A stretch of 64,000 nt of DNA from Bacteroides mediterraneensis (GCF_900128455.1 NZ_LT635783.1:2257935-2321934); one strand, 5' to 3'. Shown: positions 17,188 to 25,953, numbered from the stretch's first letter. Translations and numbers: made by a program. The notes: generated by a model not told the origin, from the sequence alone.

Positions 17188-18210
17188 TTACTTAATGGTT
17201 ACCCGTGAATAAGCGGGCTTGTCTATTGTGCAAAAATCCTTGTCCAAAAATTTATAGTATCCCGTAATGGCAATCATGGCCGCATTGTCAGTGGTATAGC
17301 CGAACTTCGGGATGAAGATGTTCCAGCCATACTTCTTGGCATGTTCACGGAAAGCGTTGCGGAGTCCGTTGTTGGCCGAAACACCACCTGCCACGGCCAC
17401 TTCCTTGATGCCCGTATCCTTCACCACCTTACGCAGCTTGTCCATCAGAATGTCCACAATGGTCTTCTCCAACGAGGCAGCCAGGTCGGTCTTGTGATGC
17501 TCTACAAAATCCGGATCTTCCTTTACCCATTCCTTGAGCGAATACAGGAAAGAAGTCTTCAAGCCGCTGAAGCTGTAGTTGTAGCCCGGGATATGCGGTT
17601 TGCTGAAAGTATAGGCATTCGGGTTGCCCTGACGTGCCAGCTTGTCAATAATCGGTCCGCCGGGATAGCCCAGCCCCATCACCTTGGAACATTTGTCGAT
17701 GGCTTCTCCTGCCGCATCGTCGATGGTCTGCCCCAGCACCTCCATGTCGTTGTAGGCATTCACACGGATAATCTGTGAATTTCCACCCGATACCAGCAGA
17801 CAGATGAAAGGCAGGCTCGGCTGTACATTCTCGCCGTCCGGTTCCTTGATAAAATGCGCCATCACATGTCCCTGCAGATGGTTCACCTCCACCATCGGAA
17901 TACCCAGCGCACGGGCAAACCCCTTCGCAAACGATACTCCTACCAGCAAAGAACCCATCAGCCCCGGTCCGCGGGTAAAAGCCACCGCGCTCAATTCTTC
18001 CTTTGTCACCCCGGCCCGTTTCAATGCCTCGTGCACCACCGGCACAATGTTCTGCTGATGCGCCCGCGAAGCCAGTTCCGGCACCACTCCCCCGTATGCT
18101 TCGTGCACTGCCTGACTGGCAATCACGCTGGAAAGCAGTACCCCGTCCTTGATTACCGCAGCCGAAGTATCGTCACAAGAAGATTCTATTCCTAATATTA
18201 TCGTACTCAT
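17188..18210 (-). CDS. tsaD: tRNA N6-threonylcarbamoyladenosine synthase subunit TsaD
   Basis: This 340-residue enzyme transfers the threonylcarbamoyl group to adenosine 37 of ANN-decoding tRNAs. It opens with the ILGIESSCDDTSAAV motif, carries the metal site HLQGHVMAH (near residues 111-119), and has the FVSGGNSQ-like and GGVSANNGLR motifs of the ASKHA fold. Its length is normal. It lies between map (25 bp) and pncC. Confidence 0.96.
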   Translation of the reverse strand: MSTIILGIESSCDDTSAAVIKDGVLLSSVIASQAVHEAYGGVVPELASRAHQQNIVPVVHEALKRAGVTKEELSAVAFTRGPGLMGSLLVGVSFAKGFARALGIPMVEVNHLQGHVMAHFIKEPDGENVQPSLPFICLLVSGGNSQIIRVNAYNDMEVLGQTIDDAAGEAIDKCSKVMGLGYPGGPIIDKLARQGNPNAYTFSKPHIPGYNYSFSGLKTSFLYSLKEWVKEDPDFVEHHKTDLAASLEKTIVDILMDKLRKVVKDTGIKEVAVAGGVSANNGLRNAFREHAKKYGWNIFIPKFGYTTDNAAMIAITGYYKFLDKDFCTIDKPAYSRVTIK

Positions 18211-18235
18211 AAAATGTCCTTATACCTTAAATATA

Positions 18236-19090
18236 TTAATGCGTCAATATTTCAAGACCCTGTTCCGTCATCACGAATGTATGCTCCCACTGTGCAGAAG
18301 GAAGTTCATCCTCCGTCACTACGGTCCAGCCGTCTTCTTCATCAATAAACACTTCCCAGGTTCCCATGTTGATCATCGGCTCGATGGTAAACACCATGCC
18401 CGGCACCAGCAGCATGCCCGTACCCTTCTTTCCGAAATGCTCCACATCCGGCTCCTCGTGGAACTCCAGTCCCACCCCGTGGCCACACAAGTCGCGCACC
18501 ACCGAGAAACCGTTCTTCTTGGCATGTTTTTCGATGGCGTGGCCGATGTCGCCCACAAAACTGAACGGTTTGGCCGCCTCCATTCCGATTTCCAGACACT
18601 CTTTAGCCACACGGACCAGCTTCTCTTTCTGAGGTGTGGTTTTCCCGATGATGAACATACGGGAAGCATCCGCATAATACCCGTCCAGAATCGTCGTACA
18701 GTCCACGTTGATAATATCGCCTTCTTCCAGGATTTCTTCTTCGTTCGGAATACCGTGGCACACCACCTCATTGATGGACGTGCAACAGCTTTTCGGAAAA
18801 CCTTCATAGCCCAAGCAGGCCGGGATAGCCCCGTGGTCCTTTGTGTATTCATACACCAGCTTGTCTATTTCCGCCGTACTCATTCCGGCATGGATTTCTT
18901 TTTCCACCAAATCAAGCACCCCTGTATTGATGACCCCGCTACGACGGATGCCTTCAATCTGTTCCGGAGTCTTAATCAACTGGCGAGTCGGAACCAGATG
19001 GCCTCTGTCCTGATAATACAGCACCTTCTTGTCCAGTTCGGTCAACTCCGCTCCTTTAGGAACCTTCCAGTTTATTTTATGTCTTCTCAT
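18236..19090 (-). CDS. map: Type I methionine aminopeptidase
   Basis: This enzyme removes the initiator methionine from new proteins and uses two metal ions. The metal ligands are visible: NVDCTTILDGYYADASR (two Asp), the conserved GHGVG His, and the later IEPM and EHTF Glu residues. The frame is open up to 19189, but that extension covers a -7 promoter box at 19112-19119 and encodes an unlikely leader; ATGs at 19099 and 19090 remain, and I use 19090 (MRRHKINWK). The N-terminus resembles longer type I enzymes with a short extension. Confidence 0.93.
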   Translation of the reverse strand: MRRHKINWKVPKGAELTELDKKVLYYQDRGHLVPTRQLIKTPEQIEGIRRSGVINTGVLDLVEKEIHAGMSTAEIDKLVYEYTKDHGAIPACLGYEGFPKSCCTSINEVVCHGIPNEEEILEEGDIINVDCTTILDGYYADASRMFIIGKTTPQKEKLVRVAKECLEIGMEAAKPFSFVGDIGHAIEKHAKKNGFSVVRDLCGHGVGLEFHEEPDVEHFGKKGTGMLLVPGMVFTIEPMINMGTWEVFIDEEDGWTVVTEDELPSAQWEHTFVMTEQGLEILTH

Positions 19091-19111
19091 AATTTTCATT
19101 TTTACCTGACG

Positions 19112-19119
19112 CAAAGTTA
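19112..19119 (-). promoter_or_regulatory. Candidate -7 box for map
   Basis: On the minus strand this reads TAACTTTG, matching TAnnTTTG. It lies 12-21 bp upstream of the two likely map starts, which gives a very short leader and helps to exclude the start at 19189. Confidence 0.5.
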
Positions 19120-19291
19120 TAAGAAAAAAATGGAATAGGATACGGTATGAAGAATAAAAATACCTCTCCGTCCAAGAAAGACCTGTCACATTTCTGTAAT
19201 ACCACTCTAAAAATCCCGGGAATGTTCATAAAATGCCACACATAGCATAAATTTGACAACCAAAAAACTTGCTATCGCAACAAAATATTTA

Positions 19292-19299
19292 TATCTTCG
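19292..19299 (+). promoter_or_regulatory. Candidate -7 box for the winged-helix gene
   Basis: TATCTTCG differs by one base from TAnnTTTG, and a TTG lies 23 bp upstream at 19269. The gene starts about 45 bp downstream. Confidence 0.4.
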
Positions 19300-19340
19300 C
19301 CCTGACAGTAAACAAATAAAATAATTTAAATTCAAAAACT

Positions 19341-19562
19341 ATGATGGACAAGACTCAAATTGGGACAAATGCCGGGATTGTCTGGAAGCTGCTTTCCGAC
19401 AACGCACATTGGGAATACGAGAAACTGAAAAAAGAATCCGGATTGTCCGACAGAGATTTGAATGCCGCAATCGGATGGCTGGCACGCGAAGACAAAATAG
19501 ATTTCGACATCGACGAAAAGGAAGACCGCTTATTCTTGCATGTCAACGTCTATATTGGCTGA
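19341..19562 (+). CDS. DUF2582 winged-helix protein
   Basis: This 73-residue protein matches the small DUF2582 family with a winged helix-turn-helix fold (IGTNAGIVWKLLSDNAHW, then the recognition region LSDRDLNAAIGWLAREDK). ATG is also present one codon later at 19344. Members are widespread in Bacteroides but not assigned a role. The gene stands alone, with a promoter-like box upstream and a strong terminator right after it. Confidence 0.85.
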   Translation: MMDKTQIGTNAGIVWKLLSDNAHWEYEKLKKESGLSDRDLNAAIGWLAREDKIDFDIDEKEDRLFLHVNVYIG

Positions 19563-19563
19563 C

Positions 19564-19609
19564 AAAAAGGCCATTGAATACAACTGAACGTACATTCAAT
19601 GGCCTTTTT
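19564..19609. terminator. Bidirectional terminator
   Basis: A perfect hairpin with arms aaggccattgaat and attcaatggcctt, A-rich on the left and T-rich on the right, lies between the convergent DUF2582 and MgtC-like genes. It can serve both. Confidence 0.85.
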
Positions 19610-19629
19610 CGTCCCTTTTTATTATAACG

Positions 19630-20301
19630 TCACACAATCCGGTTCACCGTAATATCGGGAAAATCATGCAGCATCATCAGAAGCAACCCTTCTTCATTCG
19701 CCCGCTTGGCCCGTATCACCATCGAGATGCGGTACATCTCCCGTCCGTCCTCATACACCTTGTTCATCTCATACGAAGCAATCTGGAAACCGCCTGAACT
19801 GAACCGGGCCGACACATCTTTCAGCACGCCGGGATTTCCCGCCGTAAATTCAATAATCATGTTCCGCATGCCCACACTCTTGAAGCAATAGCTGAGTACC
19901 TCCAGTCCAGCCAGTGCCAGCAAGGTGGCTAGAACACCAATCAAATACATACCCGCTCCGATGGCCAGTCCAATGCCTGCGGTGGCCCACACCCCTGCCG
20001 CCGTGGTCAGTCCACGGACCACTTGCTTCTGCAAGAGGATAATGGTTCCGGCCCCGATAAAGCCGATGCCGCTGACTACCTGGGCCGCCAAGCGACTCGG
20101 GTCCAACCGCACCAAATCTTTCTCCAGCACATCCATGAAACCATATTGCGACACAATCATCATCAACGCACTGCCCAAGGCCACCAGAAAATGGGTCCGG
20201 TAGCCGGCTTCCTTTGCCCGGTATTCCCGCTCCAGACCGATGAGTACTCCCATCAGGCCTGCCACGAACAACCTTAAAGAAAAATCCACGTAAATATTCA
20301 T
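19630..20301 (-). CDS. MgtC/SapB-family membrane protein
   Basis: This 223-residue protein has the MgtC family start (FVAGLMGVLIGLERE), about four to five transmembrane helices up to residue 135, including the GIGFIGAGTI motif, and a C-terminal soluble ACT-like domain (about 145-223). MgtC-family proteins affect membrane energetics and survival at low magnesium, but most non-virulence members are uncharacterised. It is transcribed alone, toward a shared terminator. Confidence 0.88.
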   Translation of the reverse strand: MNIYVDFSLRLFVAGLMGVLIGLEREYRAKEAGYRTHFLVALGSALMMIVSQYGFMDVLEKDLVRLDPSRLAAQVVSGIGFIGAGTIILLQKQVVRGLTTAAGVWATAGIGLAIGAGMYLIGVLATLLALAGLEVLSYCFKSVGMRNMIIEFTAGNPGVLKDVSARFSSGGFQIASYEMNKVYEDGREMYRISMVIRAKRANEEGLLLMMLHDFPDITVNRIV

Positions 20302-20494
20302 ATACTTTCCGTTATCAACTTTCTTGCGAAAGATACGAAAAATTTGATAGTTCCCAAATGGGAAACATAATCTAATAAAAAGTGGTTAAATTTCTTTAGT
20401 ATAACATTTTACTAGAAAAGTAATCTCTTGCTCCACCGAAATCCTGCAATATTTTACAGTGCCTTGTGGAACTAAAGAAGCACCTTAAACAATC
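20302..20494. other. Intergenic region before the IS66 insertion, with palindrome
   Basis: This 193-bp AT-rich stretch lies upstream of the MgtC-like gene and ends at the IS66 target site. It holds the inverted repeat ttcccaaatgggaa (20351-20364), typical of operators for small dimeric regulators, close to the MgtC promoter region. No gene was seen. Confidence 0.5.
20487..20494. repeat. IS66 target site duplication, left copy
   Basis: The octamer aaacaatc directly precedes the left end of the IS66 element (gtaagc at 20495). The identical octamer follows the right end at 25832-25839. IS66 elements make 8-bp duplications. Confidence 0.95.
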
Positions 20495-20566
20495 GTAAGC
20501 ATTCGGCAAACCACGTATTTTTTCCTTAAACTTCCGTCATTAACTTTACGTCCAAAAAGCAAAGTT

Positions 20567-20944
20567 ATGATGACGCGAGAAGAAGTAGTAGAGATAATGA
20601 ACTACTGCAAAGAGCACAAAGTGACTTATAAATCAAGATTAGAGGAACTCAATATCCCTGTATGGCGGTTTTATGACAGCAAATCCCGTTATGCCGCCGA
20701 GCAATCATCGGGTAAATCGGCTCAGGGTGAGTTTATCGAGCTTCCCCACAGCGGATCTTTTGTTCCTGTTCCTTCATTTGCCGGAACAAGCGGGCGTAAA
20801 CAGAAAAACACACCGATCCCGCCAAGCGGATTGAAAGAGATAGAAATACGTACACCGGCCGGTACTGCCATACGCATTTGCGGTGAGCTAAATGAAAAGG
20901 AACTGTTTTCAATCATCCAGGCCTGCAGCCATGTTCAGCCTTAA
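20567..20944 (+). CDS. tnpA: IS66 accessory protein TnpA (Orf1)
   Basis: This 125-residue protein is the first ORF of the IS66 element, 72 bp inside its left end. It has an N-terminal helical DNA-binding-like region (CKEHKVTYKSRLEELNIPVW) and a C-terminal TPAGTAIRICGELNEKEL segment as in other IS66 Orf1 proteins. It overlaps tnpB by 14 bp. It appears intact. Confidence 0.85.
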   Translation: MMTREEVVEIMNYCKEHKVTYKSRLEELNIPVWRFYDSKSRYAAEQSSGKSAQGEFIELPHSGSFVPVPSFAGTSGRKQKNTPIPPSGLKEIEIRTPAGTAIRICGELNEKELFSIIQACSHVQP

Positions 20945-21299
20945 TGACAGCATGCGCTATCTGTTGTATAACCGCCCGACTGATATGCGCAAAAGTTTTC
21001 ATACTCTTAGCGGTATCATCACCGACGCCATGGGTCAGGACCCTTGTAACGGCAACGTATATATCTTCATAAACCGTGCCCGTGACCGTATAAAGCTCCT
21101 GCATTGGGAGCCGGGCGGCATGGTGCTGTACTCCAAACTTCTGGAAGCAGGAACCTTAGGAAAACCTGATTCTGCTAATGACAATGAGGTCTGTACAAAT
21201 ATAGAATGGCGGGAACTTGTCATGATTGTGGAGGGTATCATGGAAGCCCGCGACTCCCGTCGCACGAGACTTGAAAACCTGCAGAAACTTCGAAAATAG
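20931..21299 (+). CDS. tnpB: IS66 accessory protein TnpB (Orf2)
   Basis: This 122-residue protein carries the IS66 Orf2 signature: a RPTDMRKSFHTLSG start region, GNVYIFINRARDRIKLLHWE in the middle, and an EWRELVMIVEGI segment. I use the ATG at 20931 because it aligns with the TnpB start at 332 of the first IS66 element; the frame is open further upstream to 20892. It appears intact. Confidence 0.88.
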   Translation: MFSLNDSMRYLLYNRPTDMRKSFHTLSGIITDAMGQDPCNGNVYIFINRARDRIKLLHWEPGGMVLYSKLLEAGTLGKPDSANDNEVCTNIEWRELVMIVEGIMEARDSRRTRLENLQKLRK

Positions 21300-21376
21300 T
21301 ATCGGATTTTTACTCTATTCGCTTTTGTATGTCATTGGATTTTAGTATATTTACATTGTAGAACAATGAGATACAG

Positions 21377-22587
21377 ATGCTTACAGAAGAACAGGAAAAA
21401 GCCTTATTGGAAGAAATTGAGAAGCTCCGTCAGGATAAAGCGGCGCTTATCAGCAGGGTTTCCTCGCTGGAACAATCCCTTTACTGGCTCCGGAAAAAAG
21501 TCTTTGGGCGGATGAGCGAGAAGAGTCTTCCGCTTGATCCCAACCAGCTGTTTCTGTTCTCAAAGGAGGAAATGTCCTCCATGGAAATATCCCGGATGGA
21601 GGAGGAAGTCCGCAAGAGTGAAGAAGAAATCACCAGAACCATAAAAGTCAAGGAAAAACCGGTCCGCAAGTCTCTGGACACTTCCTCACTGCCTGTAGAG
21701 GTTGTTGATCTTTACCCTGAAGGGACAACAAATTCATTGAAATCGGAAAGGAAGAGAGTTCACGCCTGGAACGTGTTCCGGCAAAAGTATATATCCTGAA
21801 GACCGTCCGTCACAAAGTGATAAGTAAATCCGATATGGAGAAATACCCCGAGGAAAGGCAGATTCTGATTCACCCGCTACCTCTTGTTCCGGTCAGCAAA
21901 TGTATGGCAGGCGCCTCGGTCCTGACGGACATTATCATCGGCAAGTTCATGTATCATCTCCCGTTCTACCGTCTGATACAGCAGTATCGCGAATCAGGAA
22001 TCAGCATAAGCGAATCTACCATGTGCGGATGGTATGAAATGGCGGTGGAGAAACTCAAGCTGCTGTACAACCGGCTCAAACAGAAGATACTCTCCAGTGA
22101 GTATATACAAGTGGACGAGAGTGTCATTCCTGTGATGGACAATGAGAAACATAAGGCGAAAAAAGGGTATGAGTGGTGCGTGCGCGACGGCATCACGGGG
22201 GACGTCATGTTCCATTATGACCGTGGCAGCCGTTCGGGGATGGTAGCCCGTGAACTGCTGGGATGCTACCGTGGCATTGTGCAATGTGACGGCTATGCAG
22301 CTTACGAACAGTTCGAGCAGATGAAAGGAATCACCCTGGTCGGCTGCTGGGCACATGCCAGAAGGAAGTACGTGGATGCCCTGGAAGAGAACAGGACCCT
22401 GGCCACACAGGCAATACACTACATCGGCAAGCTGTACAAGATAGAATCTGAAGCCAATGATGCCGGACTCGCAGCCGAAGAGCGTAAGGAAAAACGTATA
22501 AACGAAGCCTATCCGCTGATACTTGAATTTGAAAAGTGGCTGCAGGATGCTTATCTTAGAGTGCTTCCTAAAAGCCGTATGGGTAAA
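21377..22587 (+). pseudogene. tnpC: IS66 transposase TnpC, 5' part, with frameshift
   Basis: The N-terminal part is open from ATG 21377 but leaves the family frame near 21733 and stops at 21799. The rest of the family sequence (FIEIGKEESSRLERVPAKVY) continues from 21733 in the -1 frame, so one base was probably lost. This second frame runs on through the IS66 DDE domain (YIQVDESVIPVMD, later VQCDGYAAYEQF) to the IS21 insertion at 22588. Its C-terminus lies beyond the IS21 at 25417. The transposase cannot be made from this copy. Confidence 0.9.
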
Positions 22588-22675
22588 TGCCGAAAACGGA
22601 GCATCCCCACCCACTCTGAACGGCTTAATCCATCCAGTTTTACCGCTAAATTGGCCTTGAAAAGTGCCTGAAAAA

Positions 22676-22923
22676 CGGAGTATATCCGTTCATTTCAGCT
22701 AAAAACGCCACAAAACGCCATAAAAAACGGAGCATATCCGTTCAGTGGTTTGGATATTACGATAGAATCTCCGTTTTCTCTACAGAAATCGGAGTATATC
22801 CGTTCACTAATGAGAATGTAATAATACTATAATCAGTTGTCTACATACGGAAAACGGAGTATATCCGTTCACCTTCTCACAGAAACGACAATGCCTGCAT
22901 AAAAAACGGAGCATGTCCGTTCA
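22676..22923 (+). repeat. IS21 left-end subterminal repeats (five copies)
   Basis: The 17-bp core cggagtatatccgttca or cggagcatatccgttca occurs at 22676, 22728, 22790, 22855 and 22907, with one base changed in the last copy. Spacing is 52-65 bp. Each core contains the inverted half-sites cgga and tccg. IS21 elements carry such repeated transposase-binding sites at their ends. A related broken copy lies at the extreme left tip. Confidence 0.9.
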
Positions 22924-22980
22924 CTTGCTACTCTTTTCCCGTATCTTGTATGCAGAAAACAATCTTCATACGATACGACT

Positions 22981-24543
22981 ATGGCAGGAAAAAGTAAGAA
23001 TATGAGCCAGATCAAACAACTTCTTCTACTAAAGAAGAGCGGAATCTCCAACCGCAAGGCTGCTGATATAATCGGCATGAACAAGGAGACAGTGAACAAC
23101 TACATGAATAAGGTCAACGCTGACAGTCTGAGCCTTGATGAACTTATCAGGTTGGATGATCCCATTCTTGAGCACCGTCTCAAGGGCGGCAATCCTGCAT
23201 ATAGCGACAAGCGTTTTGAAACATTCAAAGCCCTTCTTCCATATCTTCAGGAGGAGATGAAGCGCAAGCATGTCACGCTGAAGCTGCTTTGGGAAGAATA
23301 CCGTAATGAGCATCCGGATGACCACTACAGCCTGACACAGTTCCGTTTTCATTACAATCAGAACACAGAGGCCAGGAAGGAGTCGCCATCCACCATACTT
23401 GCCGACATGCGTACGGGCGGCGAAAAGCTTTTCCTCGATTTTGCCGGTGATACTATGGGATACGTTGACATGGAAACCGGTGAGGTCGTCCAGTGTCAGG
23501 CTTTTGTAGCCACTCTGCCTGCAAGCGACTACGGTTATATCCTCTTCGTACGTTCACAGCGTACAGAAGACTTTGTATATGCCATAACGCAGTGCCTGAA
23601 ACATCTTGGCGGCGTACCAAAGATGCTTGTCCCTGACAACCTTAAAGCTGCTGTTGTCAAGACCGACAGATATGAGCCTTCACTTAACCGTGTAATGGAG
23701 GATATGGCCAATCATTACGGTACGGTCATCATACCGGCACGTCCCGTACACCCTAAAGATAAAAGCAACGTGGAAGGGACCGTGAGGCTTGTCTATATGC
23801 GTGTGTTTGCCGAACTCCGCAATGAAACCTTCCATTCACTGGAAGAGCTTAACCGGGCAGCCTCACTCAAAATGAAAGCGCACAACCAGAAACGCATGCA
23901 AAAGCATCCTTACACGCGTGAGGAACGGTTCCTTGCCGTAGACAAGCCAAATCTTATGCCACTGCCTGACAGAGATTTTGAGATTGTGTCATATACCGAT
24001 TTGAAGGTGTCAACCAACTGCTGTATCTATCTTGGACGTGACCAGCACTATTATACAGTACCGTATCAGTATATATCCAAAACCGCACATGTCGCATATA
24101 CACGCACACTGGTAAAAGTATATGTGGACGGTGAGCTTGTAGCCACTCACCTACGTGATTACAACAGGGGAAAGTATACTATCGTAAAGGAGCATCTTGC
24201 AAGCAATTCCCGGGAATACAGAGGGATGAGTGCAAAATCATACATAGAGCGTGCCGAGCGTGCATCCGGCATACTGGGAGATGTAATCCGCCGCATATTT
24301 TATTCTTCCACAATGCCTCCGGAGACTCATTACAAGACCTGCGACGGGCTTCTAAACCTGCAAAGGAGCAGTGATCCGGTCGTTTTCCAAAAAGCCTGCG
24401 AGGCAGCCCTGAATGTAGACAGATGCAACTATCGCTTTATCCGTTTACTGGTAGAGAGCAAGTGTGCCGGTGTGGGGCAACCTTCATCTTCCTTTGCTCC
24501 TCCGCAGCACTGTAATATCCGTGGAAAAGCACAGTTCAAATGA
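22981..24543 (+). CDS. istA: IS21 transposase IstA
   Basis: This 520-residue transposase has an N-terminal helix-turn-helix (SNRKAADIIGMNKETVNNYMN, about residues 21-41) and a DDE integrase core. The likely catalytic residues are the Asp of FLDFAGD (near 156), the Asp of VPDNLKAAV (near 220) and the Glu of KSNVEGTV (near 258). IstA cuts and joins the element ends. The gene starts 57 bp after the last left-end repeat and appears intact. Confidence 0.95.
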   Translation: MAGKSKNMSQIKQLLLLKKSGISNRKAADIIGMNKETVNNYMNKVNADSLSLDELIRLDDPILEHRLKGGNPAYSDKRFETFKALLPYLQEEMKRKHVTLKLLWEEYRNEHPDDHYSLTQFRFHYNQNTEARKESPSTILADMRTGGEKLFLDFAGDTMGYVDMETGEVVQCQAFVATLPASDYGYILFVRSQRTEDFVYAITQCLKHLGGVPKMLVPDNLKAAVVKTDRYEPSLNRVMEDMANHYGTVIIPARPVHPKDKSNVEGTVRLVYMRVFAELRNETFHSLEELNRAASLKMKAHNQKRMQKHPYTREERFLAVDKPNLMPLPDRDFEIVSYTDLKVSTNCCIYLGRDQHYYTVPYQYISKTAHVAYTRTLVKVYVDGELVATHLRDYNRGKYTIVKEHLASNSREYRGMSAKSYIERAERASGILGDVIRRIFYSSTMPPETHYKTCDGLLNLQRSSDPVVFQKACEAALNVDRCNYRFIRLLVESKCAGVGQPSSSFAPPQHCNIRGKAQFK

Positions 24544-24572
24544 CAGACTTCTAACACTCAAAACAAATAACG

Positions 24573-25328
24573 ATGGATGAAATTATCAATGCTCTAAGAA
24601 ACCTTAAGATGCCTGGAATGGCCCATTACTGGGCTACCATGCAGGAGACGCGACAGGCAGAGTCGCTCTCCTTGAAAGACGGTCTGCAACTGCTTATACA
24701 GGCTGAACTGGATAACCGGAATCAAAGCCGGAATGCCCGTCTGATAAAAAAAGCACACTTCCGTTATCAGGCTTCCATAAGTGAAGTTATCTATGACTGC
24801 AAGCGTGGCGTGGACAAGCAGAAAGTACTTAATCTTGCCACTTGTGACTATGTGAAAAACGGGGTATCCATACTTATTACGGGTGCTGCCGGTACCGGTA
24901 AAAGCTGGTTGGGTACAGCGTTTGGTCATCAGGCCTGCATGAACGGATATAAGGTTGCTTATTATAACCTGTACAGGCTCTTCGAGGAAATAAGCCTTGC
25001 CCGTATATCCAGTACCCTGCATCGTTTCTTCGCCAAGCTGGCACAGACTGACCTGCTTATACTGGACGACTTCGGCATGAAAGTTCTTGACGGACAACAG
25101 TTACTTGACTTTATGGAGATTATAGAAGACCGCCATGGACAAAAAGCTACGATCATCATATCACAACTGCCGGTTGCCAACTGGTACGATGTGATGAAAG
25201 GCAACACGACTGCAGCTGATGCAATATTAGACAGGTTGGTACACACAAGTGTGCGCTTCGAGCTACAAGGCAGCAGTTTACGTCAAAAAAGACATCAAAA
25301 CTGCAACGTTACAGACGAAAATCAATAA
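24573..25328 (+). CDS. istB: IS21 helper ATPase IstB
   Basis: This 251-residue AAA+ ATPase has a Walker A motif GAAGTGKSW (near residue 107) and a Walker B motif LLILDDFG (near 168). IstB assists IstA in transposition and target choice. It lies 29 bp downstream of istA on the same strand and appears intact, so this IS21 may be active. Confidence 0.95.
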   Translation: MDEIINALRNLKMPGMAHYWATMQETRQAESLSLKDGLQLLIQAELDNRNQSRNARLIKKAHFRYQASISEVIYDCKRGVDKQKVLNLATCDYVKNGVSILITGAAGTGKSWLGTAFGHQACMNGYKVAYYNLYRLFEEISLARISSTLHRFFAKLAQTDLLILDDFGMKVLDGQQLLDFMEIIEDRHGQKATIIISQLPVANWYDVMKGNTTAADAILDRLVHTSVRFELQGSSLRQKRHQNCNVTDENQ

Positions 25329-25361
25329 ATTTGCATCGCCATAGGTAAAGAGTATGAAAAG

Positions 25362-25401
25362 TGAACGGATATCACCGTTTTGGGTGAACGGATATCAACC
25401 G
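25362..25401 (-). repeat. IS21 right-end subterminal repeats (two copies)
   Basis: Two copies of tgaacggatatc(a)accg lie at 25362-25377 and 25385-25401, in the opposite orientation to the left-end repeats, just inside the right tip. Confidence 0.85.
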
Positions 25402-25410
25402 TTTTCAGCA

Positions 25411-25746
25411 GGTAAAGCCATCGAATATACGTACACGCTTCTTCCCAGGCTTTCCAGATACGTAAACGACGGAAGAATCGAAATTGATGACAACCGCATA
25501 GAAAATGCCATAAGACCTTTGGCTTTGGGAAGAAAGAACTATCTGTTCTGCGGCAACGACGCATCCGCATACAGGGCTGCCATCGTGTACTCTCTGATAG
25601 CCACCTGCAAGTCGGCAGAAGTAGACCCTAGAATCTGGATGGAAGATGTCCTGAGTAAAATTCCATATTATGAAAGGGATGAGAAAAATATGGAGGAACT
25701 TCTACCACGTAATTGGGCAAAATCCAATCAAACTTGTTCCGAATAA
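25411..25746 (+). pseudogene. tnpC: IS66 transposase TnpC, 3' part
   Basis: Immediately after the IS21 right end, the tnpC frame resumes with the duplicated GK codons and reads AIEYTYTLLPRLSRYV, then the conserved IS66 C-terminal segment DDNRIENAIRPLALGRKNYLFCGN. The frame matches that left of the IS21 insertion. An in-frame ATG inside the IS21 tip (25354) could start a 130-residue fragment, but it would lack the catalytic core. Confidence 0.9.
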
Positions 25747-25751
25747 ACACT

Positions 25752-25795
25752 ATTAGTTCCGAATCGACTACGAATAGTACCGATTCGGAACTAAT
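25752..25795. repeat. Perfect stem-loop near the IS66 right end
   Basis: The 15-bp arms attagttccgaatcg (25752-25766) and cgattcggaactaat (25781-25795) are exact inverted repeats around a 14-base loop, which itself can pair acta with tagt. It lies just after the tnpC stop and may be a terminator or an end structure. There is no clear T-run. Confidence 0.8.
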
Positions 25796-25831
25796 TCACA
25801 AAAATTGCAACGTGGTTTACCGAATGCTTAC

Positions 25832-25839
25832 AAACAATC
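25832..25839. repeat. IS66 target site duplication, right copy
   Basis: This octamer aaacaatc follows the IS66 right end and is identical to 20487-20494. Confidence 0.95.
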
Positions 25840-25953
25840 AGTTGGAGCTGGAGTACTTGTTTTATCAGACTCATATCCTTTGTTGTTCCTGCCATGACTG
25901 TGCTGTTTCGTATAAATTTACCAGCACAAAGGAAACTGAAACCGGAGAAAGAA

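Larger units (their letters stand above)
22588..25410 (+). mobile_element. IS21-family element inserted in tnpC
   Basis: The 2823-bp element starts tgccgaaaacgg at 22588 and ends with the complement of tgctgaaaacgg at 25410, the TG...CA ends usual for IS21. The hexamer ggtaaa occurs on both sides (22582-22587 and 25411-25416); removing one copy and the element restores the tnpC frame (SRMGK then AIEYTY). It encodes istA and istB and has many subterminal repeats at both ends. Confidence 0.95.
20495..25831 (+). mobile_element. Complete IS66-family element interrupted by an IS21 element
   Basis: The ends are inverted repeats: gtaagcattcggcaaaccac at 20495-20514, and gtggtttaccgaatgcttac at 25812-25831, which differ by one base when aligned. 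Flanking octamers are identical, so both ends are intact. The element carries tnpA, tnpB and a tnpC broken twice: by a one-base frameshift near 21733 and by an IS21-family insertion at 22588-25410. Without the IS21 and its duplication it is about 2.5 kb, normal for IS66. Confidence 0.95.

Noticed and set aside
21725-21740. Programmed -1 frameshift in tnpC
   Set aside because: No slippery heptamer is present and IS66 tnpC is not known to be frameshifted; a lost base explains it better.
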